From assembly GCF_002443255.2 (NCBI RefSeq), contig NW_019211456.1:24669061-24733060 (forward strand): DNA of 64,000 nucleotides, in the 5' to 3' direction. The notes beneath the pieces are model-generated. The model made no database searches and had not been told where the DNA came from. It saw nothing but the letters and a program-made list of their open reading frames with translations. Positions 1 through 13,509 of the stretch are shown here, piece after piece (positions within the stretch are counted from its first letter, which is position 1; every line of letters begins with the position of its first letter). The DNA is from Varroa destructor. Lineage: Eukaryota; Arthropoda; Arachnida; Mesostigmata; Varroidae. A program made the translations under genes and the position numbers.

Positions 1-1801
1 ACAGGTGTACAGACAGTTTGTTGGCTTCTCCATTCGCTTTCTTGGTTATTTGTTCAATGGCTGATCGCTTCTGGATCGTTTCTGTTTCGCTGCGTTTGCT
101 TCATCCGCGAATGCGATTCAGGGGGACAGGGCAAAAGTGTGGCCGCCACCACCGCCGCGTTTATTAAGGCAGCCCCTCAACCAGCGTCAACAGCTTCAAG
201 ACGATTAACGATTGACCGTACCATAGACATCAATGCTGTTAACTGTTATTCTTCGCCGTGGCCATCGTCATAGTCGTCGTCACTTCACTGCCGTTGTCTT
301 TTTCCTGTTATTGGCATCGATCTGTTAGGAATATAACACATACCACATGTATTGTATTGATACTGTATTTCGTAAAATATCTGTTATGCCTATTCGACTA
401 GGACGTTGGTGCGTTTCCTTGTCGTGGCCTCAATCTCGACCGAGGGCGAGTGCCGCTCAGTTTCTCGTCACCTCCCCTGTTCTTCGTTTTGCTGGCATTT
501 AGCGCGTGCGCCTACTGTGTTGTCTGTCTATGCACGCCTGGGCTATCCAATCCGCACTCGATACGCACGCATTGTACGTACGGCTGTCGAGCCAACTCTG
601 TGCTCTTCCCCGCTGTGTATCTTCAATGACGGTAGAGAAAGCAGCTAGAAAAAAACGTCAAAGCTAACGATTGACTTGCACGCCGCTGCTATGGCGTTTC
701 ATTGCGTTCGACGTACATACCACATGTTGTGTATACATATATATGTACGCTCACAACGTACATTGTAGGCAACACCTCTTTGGTACGCCGTGGTCGATCC
801 GGTTCGCTCGAGCTCTATGACGGGATATGCTGTTGCTGCGCTTATGCGATCGGTTGCACTTACGATGCTATTGGTGCCTTTGGTGGCCGTGTTGATAGTA
901 CTCCTAAACTATTCTACAGTGCTCGCTGGTTGACGCTAGCGAAGTTGAAAACGCGACCGACAAGAAAGGAGGGTCTGGCGTCACCGCCTCGGCCTCTGTC
1001 GGTTCTGGTATTCGCGGCAGCTCCGCTGACTGGCCTGCCCAGGCCGGCGTCGATGCCATTCGTACCTTTCCTCTCGGCCTGTGCTGGTGTGTTAATACAG
1101 TTCGCTCCTCCTGTTCTTGTTATGCCCGTACCGCCTGACGCTGCTGCCGCTGTTGCTGCCACCGCCGCCGCGCATTCGATGCTTTTCTACGAGTGGTCAG
1201 CGAAAAAAAACGTACCCGCTAGGGTGTGGGAGAGCGATGGAGCCTAGATAGAGGGGGACGGAGGTTGGGGAGCATTCATTTTCTGGTCCGGGCCAATCCT
1301 CGCTTCGTCTCTTTTGATGCTGCTTCGTCGCAGCGGCTCAAGTGAAGGGGGCACTGTCCTATCTTCTATGTCGCTGCCGCTATGGCCACGGCGGGCAGCA
1401 GCCGCTGTCACTGATCTGAAGTTGCTGGGCTACTTTGGGGCCTTTTGGCTGTTCCGTCCGTTCTGCTAGCTAACAGTACAGTGCGATGGATGGTGTAACA
1501 ACAGGGTTTTATTTCGGCATGCCTATGTTCGCTGCTGTCGCGGCTGTTTTGCTACTTTTGGCTTCGGCGGTCGCGGCGGCGCTTGCGGCTGCCGTTCACG
1601 TGATTCCGTAACGACGGCCTGCACTCGTGAAAGCGAGCGGTCGCCCGACTTCATTTGAGCAAGCGGATAGATAGATAGATGATAGCCAACAACAACTAGA
1701 CGGTACTGTAGTGATACTATGCTACCCTGCTGTGGTCGGCCGTGTTCAGACTTTAGTATCTCTTGCTGCTGCTTCAGGATTTCAAAGATAAAGAACAGCA
1801 G

Positions 1802-1822
1802 ATATATATATATATATATATA
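1802..1822. repeat. (TA)n microsatellite
   Basis: About 10 TA units in unique sequence. Confidence 0.9.
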
Positions 1823-3484
1823 AGAAAAAGAAAAAAATTCATGAGGAGACTTTATTGATCGGTCGGTCACAAAAGCAACCAATGATGACAGTGAGGGCAT
1901 CGAACTAGGTGGGCCGTAAGGAAGAGAATTATGAAAGCCCCTACCAGTCTTATGAATGCTTCTATATATGTATGTATATATACAAATTAATAACTGTGAT
2001 AAATCCATGATGCATTTTTAGCTTTACTATTAATGATCGTTAACGTATATCATATTGAATAGATCCAATTAAGCTAGAAAAAGGAGTGCAATGTTCGAGG
2101 ATGGTGTCATCTCCAGCATAATAATGATCGACTTTAAGTAAATATTATCATGGCCGCAAACGATCATGTAATGATCAAACATCTGCTGAAAATTCCACCG
2201 TGTCAGCTTCCGCCGATATTGATGATACCGACTATCGAGTAGATGAAGACAAAGTGTCAGTAGTAGAGGTCACTGCAAAACACGTTACTGCTGTGTCGGC
2301 TGCTGACCAAATAGATTGTACTTCTGCTGCTCCTACTGCTACTATTGGCTGTTTGACCATTCTGGCAAGTTTAGCGGCAGGCGTCTTGTTGCTTGTCGCC
2401 CGCCGCAGAGAAAAGGTCTTCTGGCTCCGATGAAGTCGACGCAGGACGCGCCCCGAACACAAGTAGAACATAGAACTGAAGCTGCTCCGACCGGCTTTGC
2501 CGGTGTCCCTTACTTCGCAGCAGCAGAAAAAGAAGCAACGGACCCCGTTAGCGATTACTGTCCTTGCCGCCGTTCCGGCCAATGCAGCGAAACTTCACGC
2601 TGTTTTCTGAGATGATGCCAGGAAAATAAAGACAGGACAGCACACAGCGTCATATTGATACTGCCAATGCTTCTGCATAGAAGGACCCAAGTCAATTTCA
2701 ATGCAGGTTGCAGACGCTCCGTACGTCAGGTTTGCTAAAATCGTCTTAAGGACGCAGTTTAGGTCCACAAATAATTTTGCCTGAAGAGTCTTTGAACGAA
2801 TTTTTCTGCACGCACTAGAAGTGTCATTTCTGACGGTCATCTTTATTCGATATAACCATCATCCACTGTGACTACAATTTCAATTCGCGACCTAAACCAC
2901 TAACTCATCATTCTAAAGTTATTACTTCTCTAACCCACAAAGAACTTTTTCATAGTAATTGTGCATTAACAACATTATCAGAGGTTAAGTCAACAAAGTG
3001 TTGTTTCAGTACTCCATATACGGAAAATTTCAACAGAATTAGATGTCCGACTGATAAAAGCTAGAAGTCCCAAAAATACAAAAGCTCAAAATGGTTAAAA
3101 GCTTCAAGAGGTGCCAGAAAGCACGAAGAGTCTAAAAAATACGAAGCGTTATTAAAGGCACAATCGAGAGGTTTTTTTTTCTCTATAAAGTACTCGTTGA
3201 TTCACGAATTACAAACCCCTAGATGTATTAAAAATGGCTTTTCGAAGCATTTTGATAAATCTTCAAACTCTTTTAATTTTATCAAATATCTCTTAGGTTG
3301 CCGGCTGAAAGTATTCCTCTGACTTTTCAGAAGTCGTGAAAAAATTGGCAAGAACGGCGATTGTCGATTTCGGACGAAAGACGAATTTCTATCTTAGTGG
3401 GGCGCAGAAAAGTTGGATAATAGCTAATCTTCGCTCAAATTCCGAAAACGACGCACCATTCTTCGTCGTGACGAGTTTATTATC

Positions 3485-3511
3485 TTTTTTTTTTTTTTTT
3501 TTTTTAAAAAA
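3485..3511. repeat. T21-A6 homopolymer pair
   Basis: A run of 21 T followed directly by six A, which could fold back partly. It resembles a poly(A) tail on the minus strand, but no retroelement body is recognisable beside it. Confidence 0.8.
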
Positions 3512-6500
3512 GCTGTCTTTCGTCTGCTAGCAGAAGTAGAGGATGAACGCATGCGTTTTACGACAAACAGCCCGCCAAATTTTTCCCCAAATTTAACATA
3601 CCACGTATATATATAACGGAAGAGACCGTATCGGGAAAACAGCATCTAGGAAGAACTAAATAAATATACGAAGGCGATAACAGGCCTTGTACCTGTCAGA
3701 GAGAATTCGCTTGTTGGTATCTCAGCACTGACATCGCAGCGTTACGCTAGTATCGTTCTCGTTAAAGTATTTGACAGTCTTCCTGAACGTCCTTATGATA
3801 TTTGCATGCAACGAAGATCGACGAAATAAAACTAAGCATTAGCAAAATATCGGCAGAGAAGGTGGAAAGTGGGTCCACGAAAAACATCAAAGACACTCTG
3901 AACAATATCTTCTCGGTGCGAGAACAAACACTGCAGCAGCAGGCATTTACCTGACGCCCCATTTTCATACTGGACATCCACTGATATCATTGGGGCGGCC
4001 GCAGCTGTAGCTACTTTCTGCAATGACAGACGCACAGACAGAAATCAGTGTCATCAGCACCACTACAACTATCGCAATACGAGACATGAACATCGTTGCC
4101 GTTGCAAATGGCAAACTGCAGAACTGGGCTGGGCAGGGGGATAGTAATATCTGCATAGCGATCGTCGCAGATGGCAGGCGTTGCGGCAGAGTTCATGGTG
4201 ATAATGGTGAGGATGAGGCGGATAGCGCCACGCACAGACCTGTGAGCACTCGCTCGTGTGGACGTGTTCGTGGCTGAACCCGTTTAATAAAGCAGCGTAT
4301 TTCATCTGCTGTTCTCGTGCTTATGGCAAAAGCTGAAGCAGGTAAAATTTACCACATCAAACATCTAAAATACAATGAGCGCTTTCTAAGCCGTAAGCGA
4401 TAGTTTTCTTAGGTCACTAACTTAGCTCAAGAATCAGAGCTAGATTAGTGAAGAGCGTCTCTTCACGTTAGTGTCATGTAGCATTACAATGCAAAGGTAC
4501 TGCTAAAATTATGTTTAGGTTTTCGTAGATTTCGTGGAATGTTGAACTTTTTGGAGAAAAAAAATCTTCAGTTTACTATTATCGAACAGTCCGTTGCAAA
4601 TATTCGCTCTATTGTCTTACTACTACTACTACTATATGTAGCCAATTGGTAAAAAGAAGCTAGTTACTTTTATACATGTGACTGTTTTATTCGTAAGCGC
4701 TCGTTTTTTCAAACTGTGACGTCTGTCGGATGGTCTTGAACTCTGTATGCTCTATCTGATTTGCTTACTTTGAACGCAGTGGTAGACGATTGGTTTGAAG
4801 TTTGTTCCGCTAACACCGTATCGGATTAGTTTGATGTAGTCAATACATTTCGAATAGAGCAGTGACCGCAGGATATAGTTTTCTCGGAGCTCTGTTATAG
4901 GCCTGCAACTGAACATCGTATAAATAATATATACATACATATAAAATAATGTACATGATCGTTGTATCGTTTACATAAGCTATTACAGCCCTAGACATCT
5001 CGATCGTGCCACAGAGGACAGAACTTAACCATTATTGGCGCTTCGTTATATAAGGCAATATCGCCTGGTTACAAACGCAGACGACTCCCGTATTTGGGGC
5101 TTAGGCCAGCCGTACCTTCGACCTGCTATCGGTCAAGGAGAAGGTAGTATCATTTCCGTGAGGACGGACCACAGGTCACAGTACGCTTCACTAAATGTAG
5201 CGCTAGTATCAAATACGGTTATGCTGTAAATGACGAGCGCGAAATACCTCGTAGGTGATAGCTTTGCTTTCGGTACGTTTGCCATCGGCAAAAAAGTTAT
5301 CTCCTCTATACGCGGCTTTTCCGCAGAAACATCTCTGCCGCTTGGCGTCTCATACAACATCCTGCTACATCATACTACAGGTACATTGCGAAAAATAGCC
5401 TAACTCGCCGTGAATTGATGAGTCAGAGACGACTTTTGGACGGTTTTGCAGATATTTAAACGTTTAGCCTAATCCTATTGCGAAGGTAGGGCCATTAGCA
5501 TACCTGTGGCAATCTGCGGTATGGCAGCATTGGCGAAATACATTACAAATGCAAGACTGTGACTACGACCTGACTCATAAACTCAATCATGTGTTAGCTG
5601 TCTGTGTTTTTGCGGCTGCTGCCTGTTTATGACAGACAAATAGCTTAAGCTTAGTGAGTCGAATAGCTAGACTTAGAGGGAAAGACCGCGGGCAAAAAGA
5701 AATAAGGCATTTACACGGAACTTTTGAGGTCATCGTTGATGAGATGAAACGAACTTCGTCCGTCAACGGCCGATACCTTTCGCTCGATAGGCAAGCAACG
5801 TGATAGTGGTAGGGCAGAATAGGACTTACCACTTCAACGTTTCGAGAGAAAAAGCTAAGCAAACCGAGCCTTTTAAACATCTAAGAGGCAGTTCGAACGA
5901 ATGGGAAATCACCATTTCACGTGTTCGTCACTAATCGCCAGTTGGGCCCGTTTATTTGTGTGGCTCGTCTTAGTTGCCGTCGCTTAACTTCAACGACCTA
6001 ATGCGCTGCGTTGTTTCTATACCTACATTGTTATACTTGATTGGCCTGGCGTTCGTGTAGCAACAGCAGGACACAACGTGTGCTATGTTCGTATCGCGCT
6101 CCATCCAATTCCGTCTTGGGTCACACTTATTATTGCACTTGGTTCTTAGCTAGCGTCCCGCTGTTAAATGTCCCAAACTGTCTTACTATGGCAGTACATT
6201 GACTTGGTCTATGGCTTTCTATCGATGTGCTCAGGTACATGTACCTACCTAGCTGAATTCTCGGCCTCGTTGGTACTGCTATTGCGGACGATGATCGGCC
6301 GCCAGCTTTTCTGCTATTTCTACTGCCGTTTGCTATTATTGTTTTGTTTCAGCAGCTTTAACGTCACTCTTCGTCGTCGTTCCTGCCGTCGTTGTTATCG
6401 TCGCGCTTATAGTTACTACTGGCAGTTACTATCTCTTTTGGCTTGACGCGTTCCTCTAACCAGCGTCTATTCTTCCATTGCTTTTTCGAGAATGCGATCT

Positions 6501-7273
6501 AATTCAACGAAGCACCGTATTTGTTCGGCCTCTGCCACCTTTGCTCGTTGTCCATGTGCTACTGACGTCGCTGCTGCATAGTTGAGCGTACATGGCAGTC
6601 CTGTGTTCTGACCGCACTGACGTTACAAACTGTTGCCATGTAGCGACGATGGTCCGTGTCATCGTTGCTCCACGCTTTTCACTGCGTTTGTCGAAATCGG
6701 GCAAAGCTGAGCAATCTCGTAAGGACTATGGAGAAACGCCAGAACGAACGCCAGAAACGGCTGATCCAAAAGGGATAGATGAGCGACAAAAAGAATCATT
6801 GAGATGGGGAAACAGTACGAGAGGTTTGTCTGGGGAATCGCCTATTGAGCCGTTGAAGCCACTTTCCTGAGGAAAAGCGACCAAGACTGAGCTGTTAGCT
6901 GAGCTGGGCAAAGCTTGTCGTATCAGGCTAACGAAGCAAACTGAACTAAGTAACAAGTAAAGTGGTTTTTTTTTTAGTTCATACCGACTGATTGAGAGAA
7001 CTAAGCTATCGCCCTCGTGCTGTCCCGCTGTACCGGTTCAGGGTCTAGCCAAGGAACGTCTGTCGTATAGAAATCTAACTGAAATAAGAGGGTGTAAGCA
7101 AGACAACCCCGCGCCTATCTGACTAATGCTAGAGAGTGAGCGATAGACGCGCGGCTAGAAGAAGAAATGCGAAACAGTCTGAAGTGCTTCTGCTTCACTC
7201 TGCGCTGCTCCCTTCGTCCTTATTGCCATTGTCGTTGTCGTCAGTGTGGGGCCCCGTACGCCAACTAAGTGAA

Positions 7274-7318
7274 CGAGCGAGCGAGCGAGCGAGCCAGCCA
7301 GCCAGCCAGCCAGCCAGC
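7274..7318. repeat. Compound (GAGC)n(CAGC)n microsatellite
   Basis: A tetranucleotide run that changes from CGAG units to CAGC units in the middle. Confidence 0.9.
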
Positions 7319-7545
7319 AAACGACCAAGGTAGCGGCGGTAGGGACGTCTTTGAAAGTACGATACGCTTATGCCACTCTGCCACTGCGGTCTGGCCGTTA
7401 GGCATGAGACCGCGGCGGGCGCCACCGCCGCTGTTACTAATGTTATAGTCGAAAGCTGAACCACGACGCTGAAGCCAAGGGTGAAGTAAAAAGTTAAACG
7501 ATCGAAAACAGGCAACGATAGGTGGAATGTCCGAAGTCGATGACT

Positions 7546-7568
7546 ATGATGATGATGATGATGATGAT
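7546..7568. repeat. (GAT)n microsatellite
   Basis: Seven to eight GAT units with imperfect flanks. Confidence 0.88.
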
Positions 7569-9551
7569 AGCGACGACCTACCTATCTCATGGATCTTACC
7601 GATCGTGCGCGCCGAGCGGCGAACCAAATGCAACGCAGAATACGGCCGCATCAGTAATAGCAGAAGAGAAAAACTACAGTCGCGTCGTTAGATGCTGATG
7701 GCTTTCAAGACGATCGAATCACTGTGGATCAGTAAAGGGTCCTTAGTTACTGCAAAAGTTGAAGTGCCGCGGGTCAGATGAAAACGAGGCACACAGTTGA
7801 AAAAAGAGGTTTAGAACACAGCATTTTAAGCTATAATAGTTGCCATACGAGAGGTCGCAGCAGAAGTGGAGAGTCTACTTCTATACGGATGGAATGCATC
7901 AATCTGCGGATATGCATAAGCGACGAAGACAGGTTCTACGAACGGTAATAAGCAAATTGTGAGCTTTAGCCAAATCCCATCCCATCGTACACATTGGACA
8001 CCCGTATATGAAGACGCACTAATGTGATAGCAGATGATAACAATACTTCATTTTATTGTTTATATTCGGTAGAAGATGTGTAACTGTTTACGAACATTTT
8101 ATGAATAGGAAAGCGATTCTCCGATGTAGCCTATTTAGGATTTGATTTACTAAAGTCCAATCGTCGTTGATAAGACCATCGTGTCATACAGACGTGTACT
8201 CAGCGGTTGCTCTCTATTTTATAAATGCCGCGTGGTACCATTCATTATAACTGCATTAATAGTGATAATTTCGGCCGGCACAGATGAATTTTTACGAGAG
8301 TAGCGAACCTATGGTGGTGCATACGCTACGTGCACGGTACGTCGAATAGTAAGGGAATCGATACAACCGCCGTGATCGCTGCTGGTAAACTGTAATTTTC
8401 TAACTGTATGACCGTTCCATTTTCACCATGACGATGCTCGGTAGATATCCAGTAGATGTCAGTGTTCGGTGGGGATTCGCGACTTGCGGACCCGTCGACG
8501 CGGATCGCGCCGTAATAGCACAGACTAATAGAGGACCTGGCGGGCGATGGCAGCCGCAGAGGCACAACCATCAACGGTAAATAAGCACGCAAAAGGCTGG
8601 CTTCAGTTAACGAGCTACTGCTAGTTCTATATAGTAATTTTACTGTGCATTGTGGAATAAATTCCGCAGGCGCCAGTCAGCAAGCAATGTAAAAAAAAAG
8701 TGTAGAAGGCATAGAAAGGAAATAAGCTACTAGACGAGCATATCTTTAGAGGACGTGAAAGAAAGAAAAAGGTTAGACTTGTCGTTGTTACCACGTTCTT
8801 CTACCGCTGCTGCCGTTCTTGGTGAAGTTGCATGAGGGGCCCCCAAAGACGCGGTGCGGTTGTGCGACGACCGGCGCCCGGTGACTGCTGGCGCCGGCGA
8901 CTCGCGACGGGGCACAGCGCTGTTTGCTAGTCGCCACAGCCGCAGCCGCTGGGGCCAGGGCCGTCACATAGATGGAGGCACCTGCGGCGGTAGATGAAGC
9001 TCAGCGGTGCAGCGACTTTTAGGCCAGGAGAGAAGCGCCAGGAAGCGATGGGGAGATGACGGAAGGGATTCGGATTCGAAGTTGAGGTTTCAGCTATGCT
9101 GCTGCTGTACCCGCCGCCGCCGCCGCTGCTGTTGAAGGCAGCGCAAGCGACAAGACGGCGAATCTTCTTCTAAGTGGTGGATATGGCGGATCTGCTGGAT
9201 TGAGCGAATCAGAGACACACGTAGATGGCGGTAGTGGTAAGGACGGTAGGAAAGCCGGCCACGAACTGATAGGCTGAACTAACGAACCAATCGGAGGGAT
9301 AAGAAATCGGAGGAGCAGCGGCCCCGGCGGCGGCAGCCCCAACAGCAACAGCAGAAGTAAAAGTCTTCGCTGCAGCAGTAAGTGTTCTGTACGTACAAAT
9401 GAAAATGCGTGCGCAGAACTGGGAGGACCCCAGCAATATGACAGGGCAGTATTATGAGGATTCCCTGTAGTGACCGTAACGAACTGTACTATGCAGCGTG
9501 CCGAAAGCAGAAGGGCACAATCTATGCGGTGTGCATTTTTTCAACGTATAT

Positions 9552-9567
9552 ACACACACACACACAC
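9552..9567. repeat. (AC)n microsatellite
   Basis: About eight AC units followed by GCGC. Confidence 0.85.
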
Positions 9568-12500
9568 GCGCAGGGAAACACCTACAATATACAATGCTTA
9601 TGTAGAAGTAACGCTTTGTAGCGTGGTGTAACATAGCAACCGGTTCGTTGGTCGACTGTCGATTAGTTGGCAGGTTCTACCGACGATAGAATGTGGCGTC
9701 TTCGCGAACAAACATAGGACCATTTGTCGATGGTCCAGGCAAACCAGGCGCGGCGGCTGCATGGTCTTCAACGTCATCGCCAGTGGCAGCGCTGCCACGA
9801 GGGAATTTGAGACATGGAGCGACGGCTTCGGAGCAGGAGCGAGAACGCGAGACAACCTGAACAAGAAATAAGGCAGGAGAAATGTACAAGAGTCAGAATA
9901 CGTTAGCGACACGAGGGCGATTTAGGAGAGGAACTAGCAACGCATAGAAGGGCCGCAGTTCCACACAATCAAGATCCACAAGCAGCCGATGAAAGCCAAT
10001 GTCCTTAAGTCCATATGTATTTGTTTCACGCGGTTGGCGCGTGGCTAGTCCTTCCCTGTAGAGCAAATACCCACGCTCCACTTAATTGCTGCTGCATAAA
10101 TAAACGGCAAAGCCTTGTCGAGAGATTCGTACACGGAAAACACGCTACGCATAAAACTGGCTGGAATAAGCAAGCCTACGGAGGCGTTGCTGTTGCGCAT
10201 TGGATTGCGTATTCGGACGTAAGTCAGAAAAAGCAAGAACGACGCCACTAGGCTATACGTAGGTAGAACTATTTATCTAGCCTTTCTCGTATGGTGTAGT
10301 ATAGTGATAGGCCGTAAATGTTTTCAAACTGCAGCGCGCTTATGATGACAAGAAAGCTCTCAATTTTCGCAACTGCGGTTCAACAGTAACATAAATGAAA
10401 TATAATATATAATATATAGCAGAATATATAGAAATATAATATAGCAGCGTAAAGCTAGTTGCCCCTATAGCAATGAGGTTGTTTAGATATATCGAACTTC
10501 GCTGTACGCAGTACGTTCGAGTACGAACGAGACCATAGGTTCCATCACTTTAAATTATTGAAGATAACAAGCTAAAATTGAACCGATTACTCAGTTAGTT
10601 GCTTCCATTTCATGAATAAATACAACACAGAAAGGTTCTACTCGAATTTTACTCTAGAACCACACGCCTTATTTGACCCGAGACGTGCAGGTGTGTTCGG
10701 GGAGCTGAAGTCCTGAAGCTGCGACATTTCGGGAGTCGTCACGAATGTTATGCTCTTTTATGGCAGTAAACGACTTGAGGGAAACGAGACGACCATGTTA
10801 TCAAGTGTTCGTTAAGGTGGATCGAATAGTATAAAAACTGGAAGGCAAATTTTACCGCTGATTTAGTATCGGCCACTTAAACGAAGCCCAGCATACAGAA
10901 GTAGGATAGATACGAGCCTGAGAGAAAAAAATTGCAGGACATTACCAAAAGTTATTTTCGTCATCGTTACGAAAAGCTGCATTATTCGCGATGGGCCATA
11001 TTGTACGATATTATTTTTTCCGACATTATAAACGACGTTAGGGTCACTATTAGGTGTTACTTGAGGAAAGGGGCCCCAGAAAGTCTACAGTGTCATGGAT
11101 TTCAAGGGAACTATGCCAGTATGGGTACTAGTGTAGCTGCGAAAACACGATCTTTTCAGGGAATGAACTGGTAAAAGCATCTAGCAAACGCCGTGATCAA
11201 CAACATCGATTTGTAATACAAACAGGTGAAAGGAAAAGAACCACTAGCAAATAGGCATAATACCGTAAAGTTATTGTCACATAAACAGCAAGCGTTTGAC
11301 TAAGTCGTCTCACACAAGGACCCTGTAACGAAACAAGCCGCCTTTTGCTACTGTCTTTGTTGTAAAAATAATTTTTACAACAATAACAACATCAAAATTT
11401 AGATTGAAAGCGCGACAAAAGTACCGTCTCACTTTCATTCGTCGGTTATCACTAGCCGCAGTACGAGATGGGGCGACAGGCAAAGACGACTGTATCCAGC
11501 AGGCGGGGAGCCTAAACGATGACCACAGTTCATAACAGGGCAACTGCAGTTCGAATCGGGTCGTTGTTGTAGGAAGCGACAACAGTTACGGCCGGCGTGT
11601 CCACGTAAGCCAGAAATGGGTGGCGCTTGTTGCGTTCGTAACACAAATGAAAACTTACAGTCACGAGATAAGATCATGAAATTTTACCAATTGTCTATCG
11701 TTGTGAATTTGTACTCGACTGTAGTTACGTGACGCTGCGCTGTGACCTAACGTTTGCTTATCGAGTCCGACGATGCCGCGACATGCCGGCCCCCAATTTT
11801 CATGCATGTTTTTTTGGGTGAGTGAGTCATGCTGGCTATGGCGTGTCTGAGCTGGGATCACATTGCATTGGGTCTCAGCGATAAATGCTGTATCGTCGTT
11901 GGCTAAAAGAGAACACACAGAAATAAATGCCCATATATTTCTTTATTGGCCTTCGCCCGTCTTGCTTAATCTTAGATTCTCAAAATGGTCAAATTGCACT
12001 GGGTACGTTAGTTCGTATAGGCTGAACAGGATTTTCATGACCAAAGTAACAGTTCGTTATTTATCGACGGCCTATTCCTGTTTCCTGCGGATCGAATCCG
12101 GCCAGGCAGTAATAGGCGATTGAGGTGACGCTGCCACCAAACGAAATGAACGCTTTCGAACGCTAAATCCAACCATTATATGGTACCGTTTTTAATAGAT
12201 GAGCTTAACTAATCTATGCATTCTGTGCTCTACCATATTTAAGCAGTTCCGACCTGGTATCGACCACTTGAGTAAGTGAAAGGCCGATTGTACGCTGAGC
12301 AAAACCTGTCGGTATCAGTAAAATGCAAAGTTCGTCGTATTGACGGCAGCGGCATCAGCTCTGCTAACGCTAGTAGCGGTATCGGCTACGAAGGAGAGAA
12401 GGCACACGACGATAAATTTCGAAGAGTGAAGACAAAATGAGTTTGAAAGCAGGTTATCCGCTCGGCAATTGGTTATTGCGACTCTAACGTTCACAGCGCT

Positions 12501-13475
12501 AATAACGCCAGCACAACCCCCAGCGCCTGTTGCAAAACGGCCAATTGTGGTCACCGTCCGTCGTTATTATCACATCTAGATGCTTCAGCTGGCGCCCCAT
12601 AGATAGTCCGGAAAAGAGATCCGTGTTCTGCATGTTTATCTGTCTACGGTTCCCTGTTTTTCATGGCGTTGCCCTTTTATGCGGACCAACTGTACAGTTG
12701 GTCGCCCATCACAATGAGCTTGGCACAATGGTCTATAATGGCGAGGCGAGGCGATGGATACAAACCGGTGGCCCGCCACCAACAGCGACGACTCTGGCCG
12801 TAGGCTCCATTCCGGCCGTCCTTGTATGAGCTAATGAATGAAATGTGACCTGATGTTGTCACTGATTGTGTCGGCAGCAGTGTTGCTGCTAACGCGACGG
12901 GCGACCACGAGGCAACGACAACAGCGGAGCTCGAACGGTTGGGTTGTTTGTTTTTATGCAAGTTTCGTCATGGCTCGTTCCTTTCTTGCTTCGCCGAGAC
13001 GCTTAGCTGGACGTGGACGGGCAGACATTTGCTTCTTCAAACGCCTGTTTGACAAGCTGCTGATCGAATGGACTAGCTGATGACAAATCAAACTTCAACG
13101 ATACTCACTCGAACCACGCAGAAGCCAAGAAGAAGTGCTGCGGCTACCGTACCCGTGCCCGTTCCTATCTCCGCCGCAGCTGGCTATTTTCTAAGGTGCA
13201 AGTATAGGCAGTATCGTGTGACTAATGATGTCAACAATGCCACTGCTGATTGTGATGGCGAGGCCTACAATTATTATATTGATGGTAGCGTTGATGACGG
13301 TAGTGTGACCGTACCGTAAGTGTGCGCACAGACGAAGCTAGAACAACCTTTACCAGTGTCATGTGCTCATTGTGGCTAATATTGTTTATTGATAATAGCC
13401 GCTTGATTTTTTCCGACCGTCAGCCGACAAGCCCTGAGTCTCATGTCACTTTGCTATCCAGCTTATCACAGACAG

Positions 13476-13509
13476 ACACACACACACACACACACACACG
13501 CACGCACGC
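13476..13509. repeat. (CA)n microsatellite
   Basis: GACA units, then about 12 CA units, then (CGCA)n. Alternating purine-pyrimidine sequence. Confidence 0.9.

Larger units (their letters stand above)
1..7000. other. No gene recognised; AT-rich and triplet-rich DNA
   Basis: The first 1.6 kb is rich in degenerate GCT/GTC/GCC triplets. Small repeats include (TA)n at 1802-1822 and T21 at 3485-3505 followed by A6. ORFs here, the longest 181 codons at 702-1247, have no recognisable domain and follow the triplet composition. A minus-strand exon-like segment at 3951-4017 is discussed as a finding. Confidence 0.5.

Noticed and set aside
702..1247. 181-codon ORF with Ala-rich end
   Set aside because: No domain, no splice context, and composition equals the degenerate triplet background; open on both strands.
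3965..4156. Minus-strand small ORF with signal-peptide-like hydrophobic stretch and two cysteines (possible secreted peptide or TIL-type inhibitor)
   Set aside because: The hydrophobic part comes from GTA/GTG/GTC triplets, the frame stops after two cysteines, and the next sequence offers no cysteine-rich exon.
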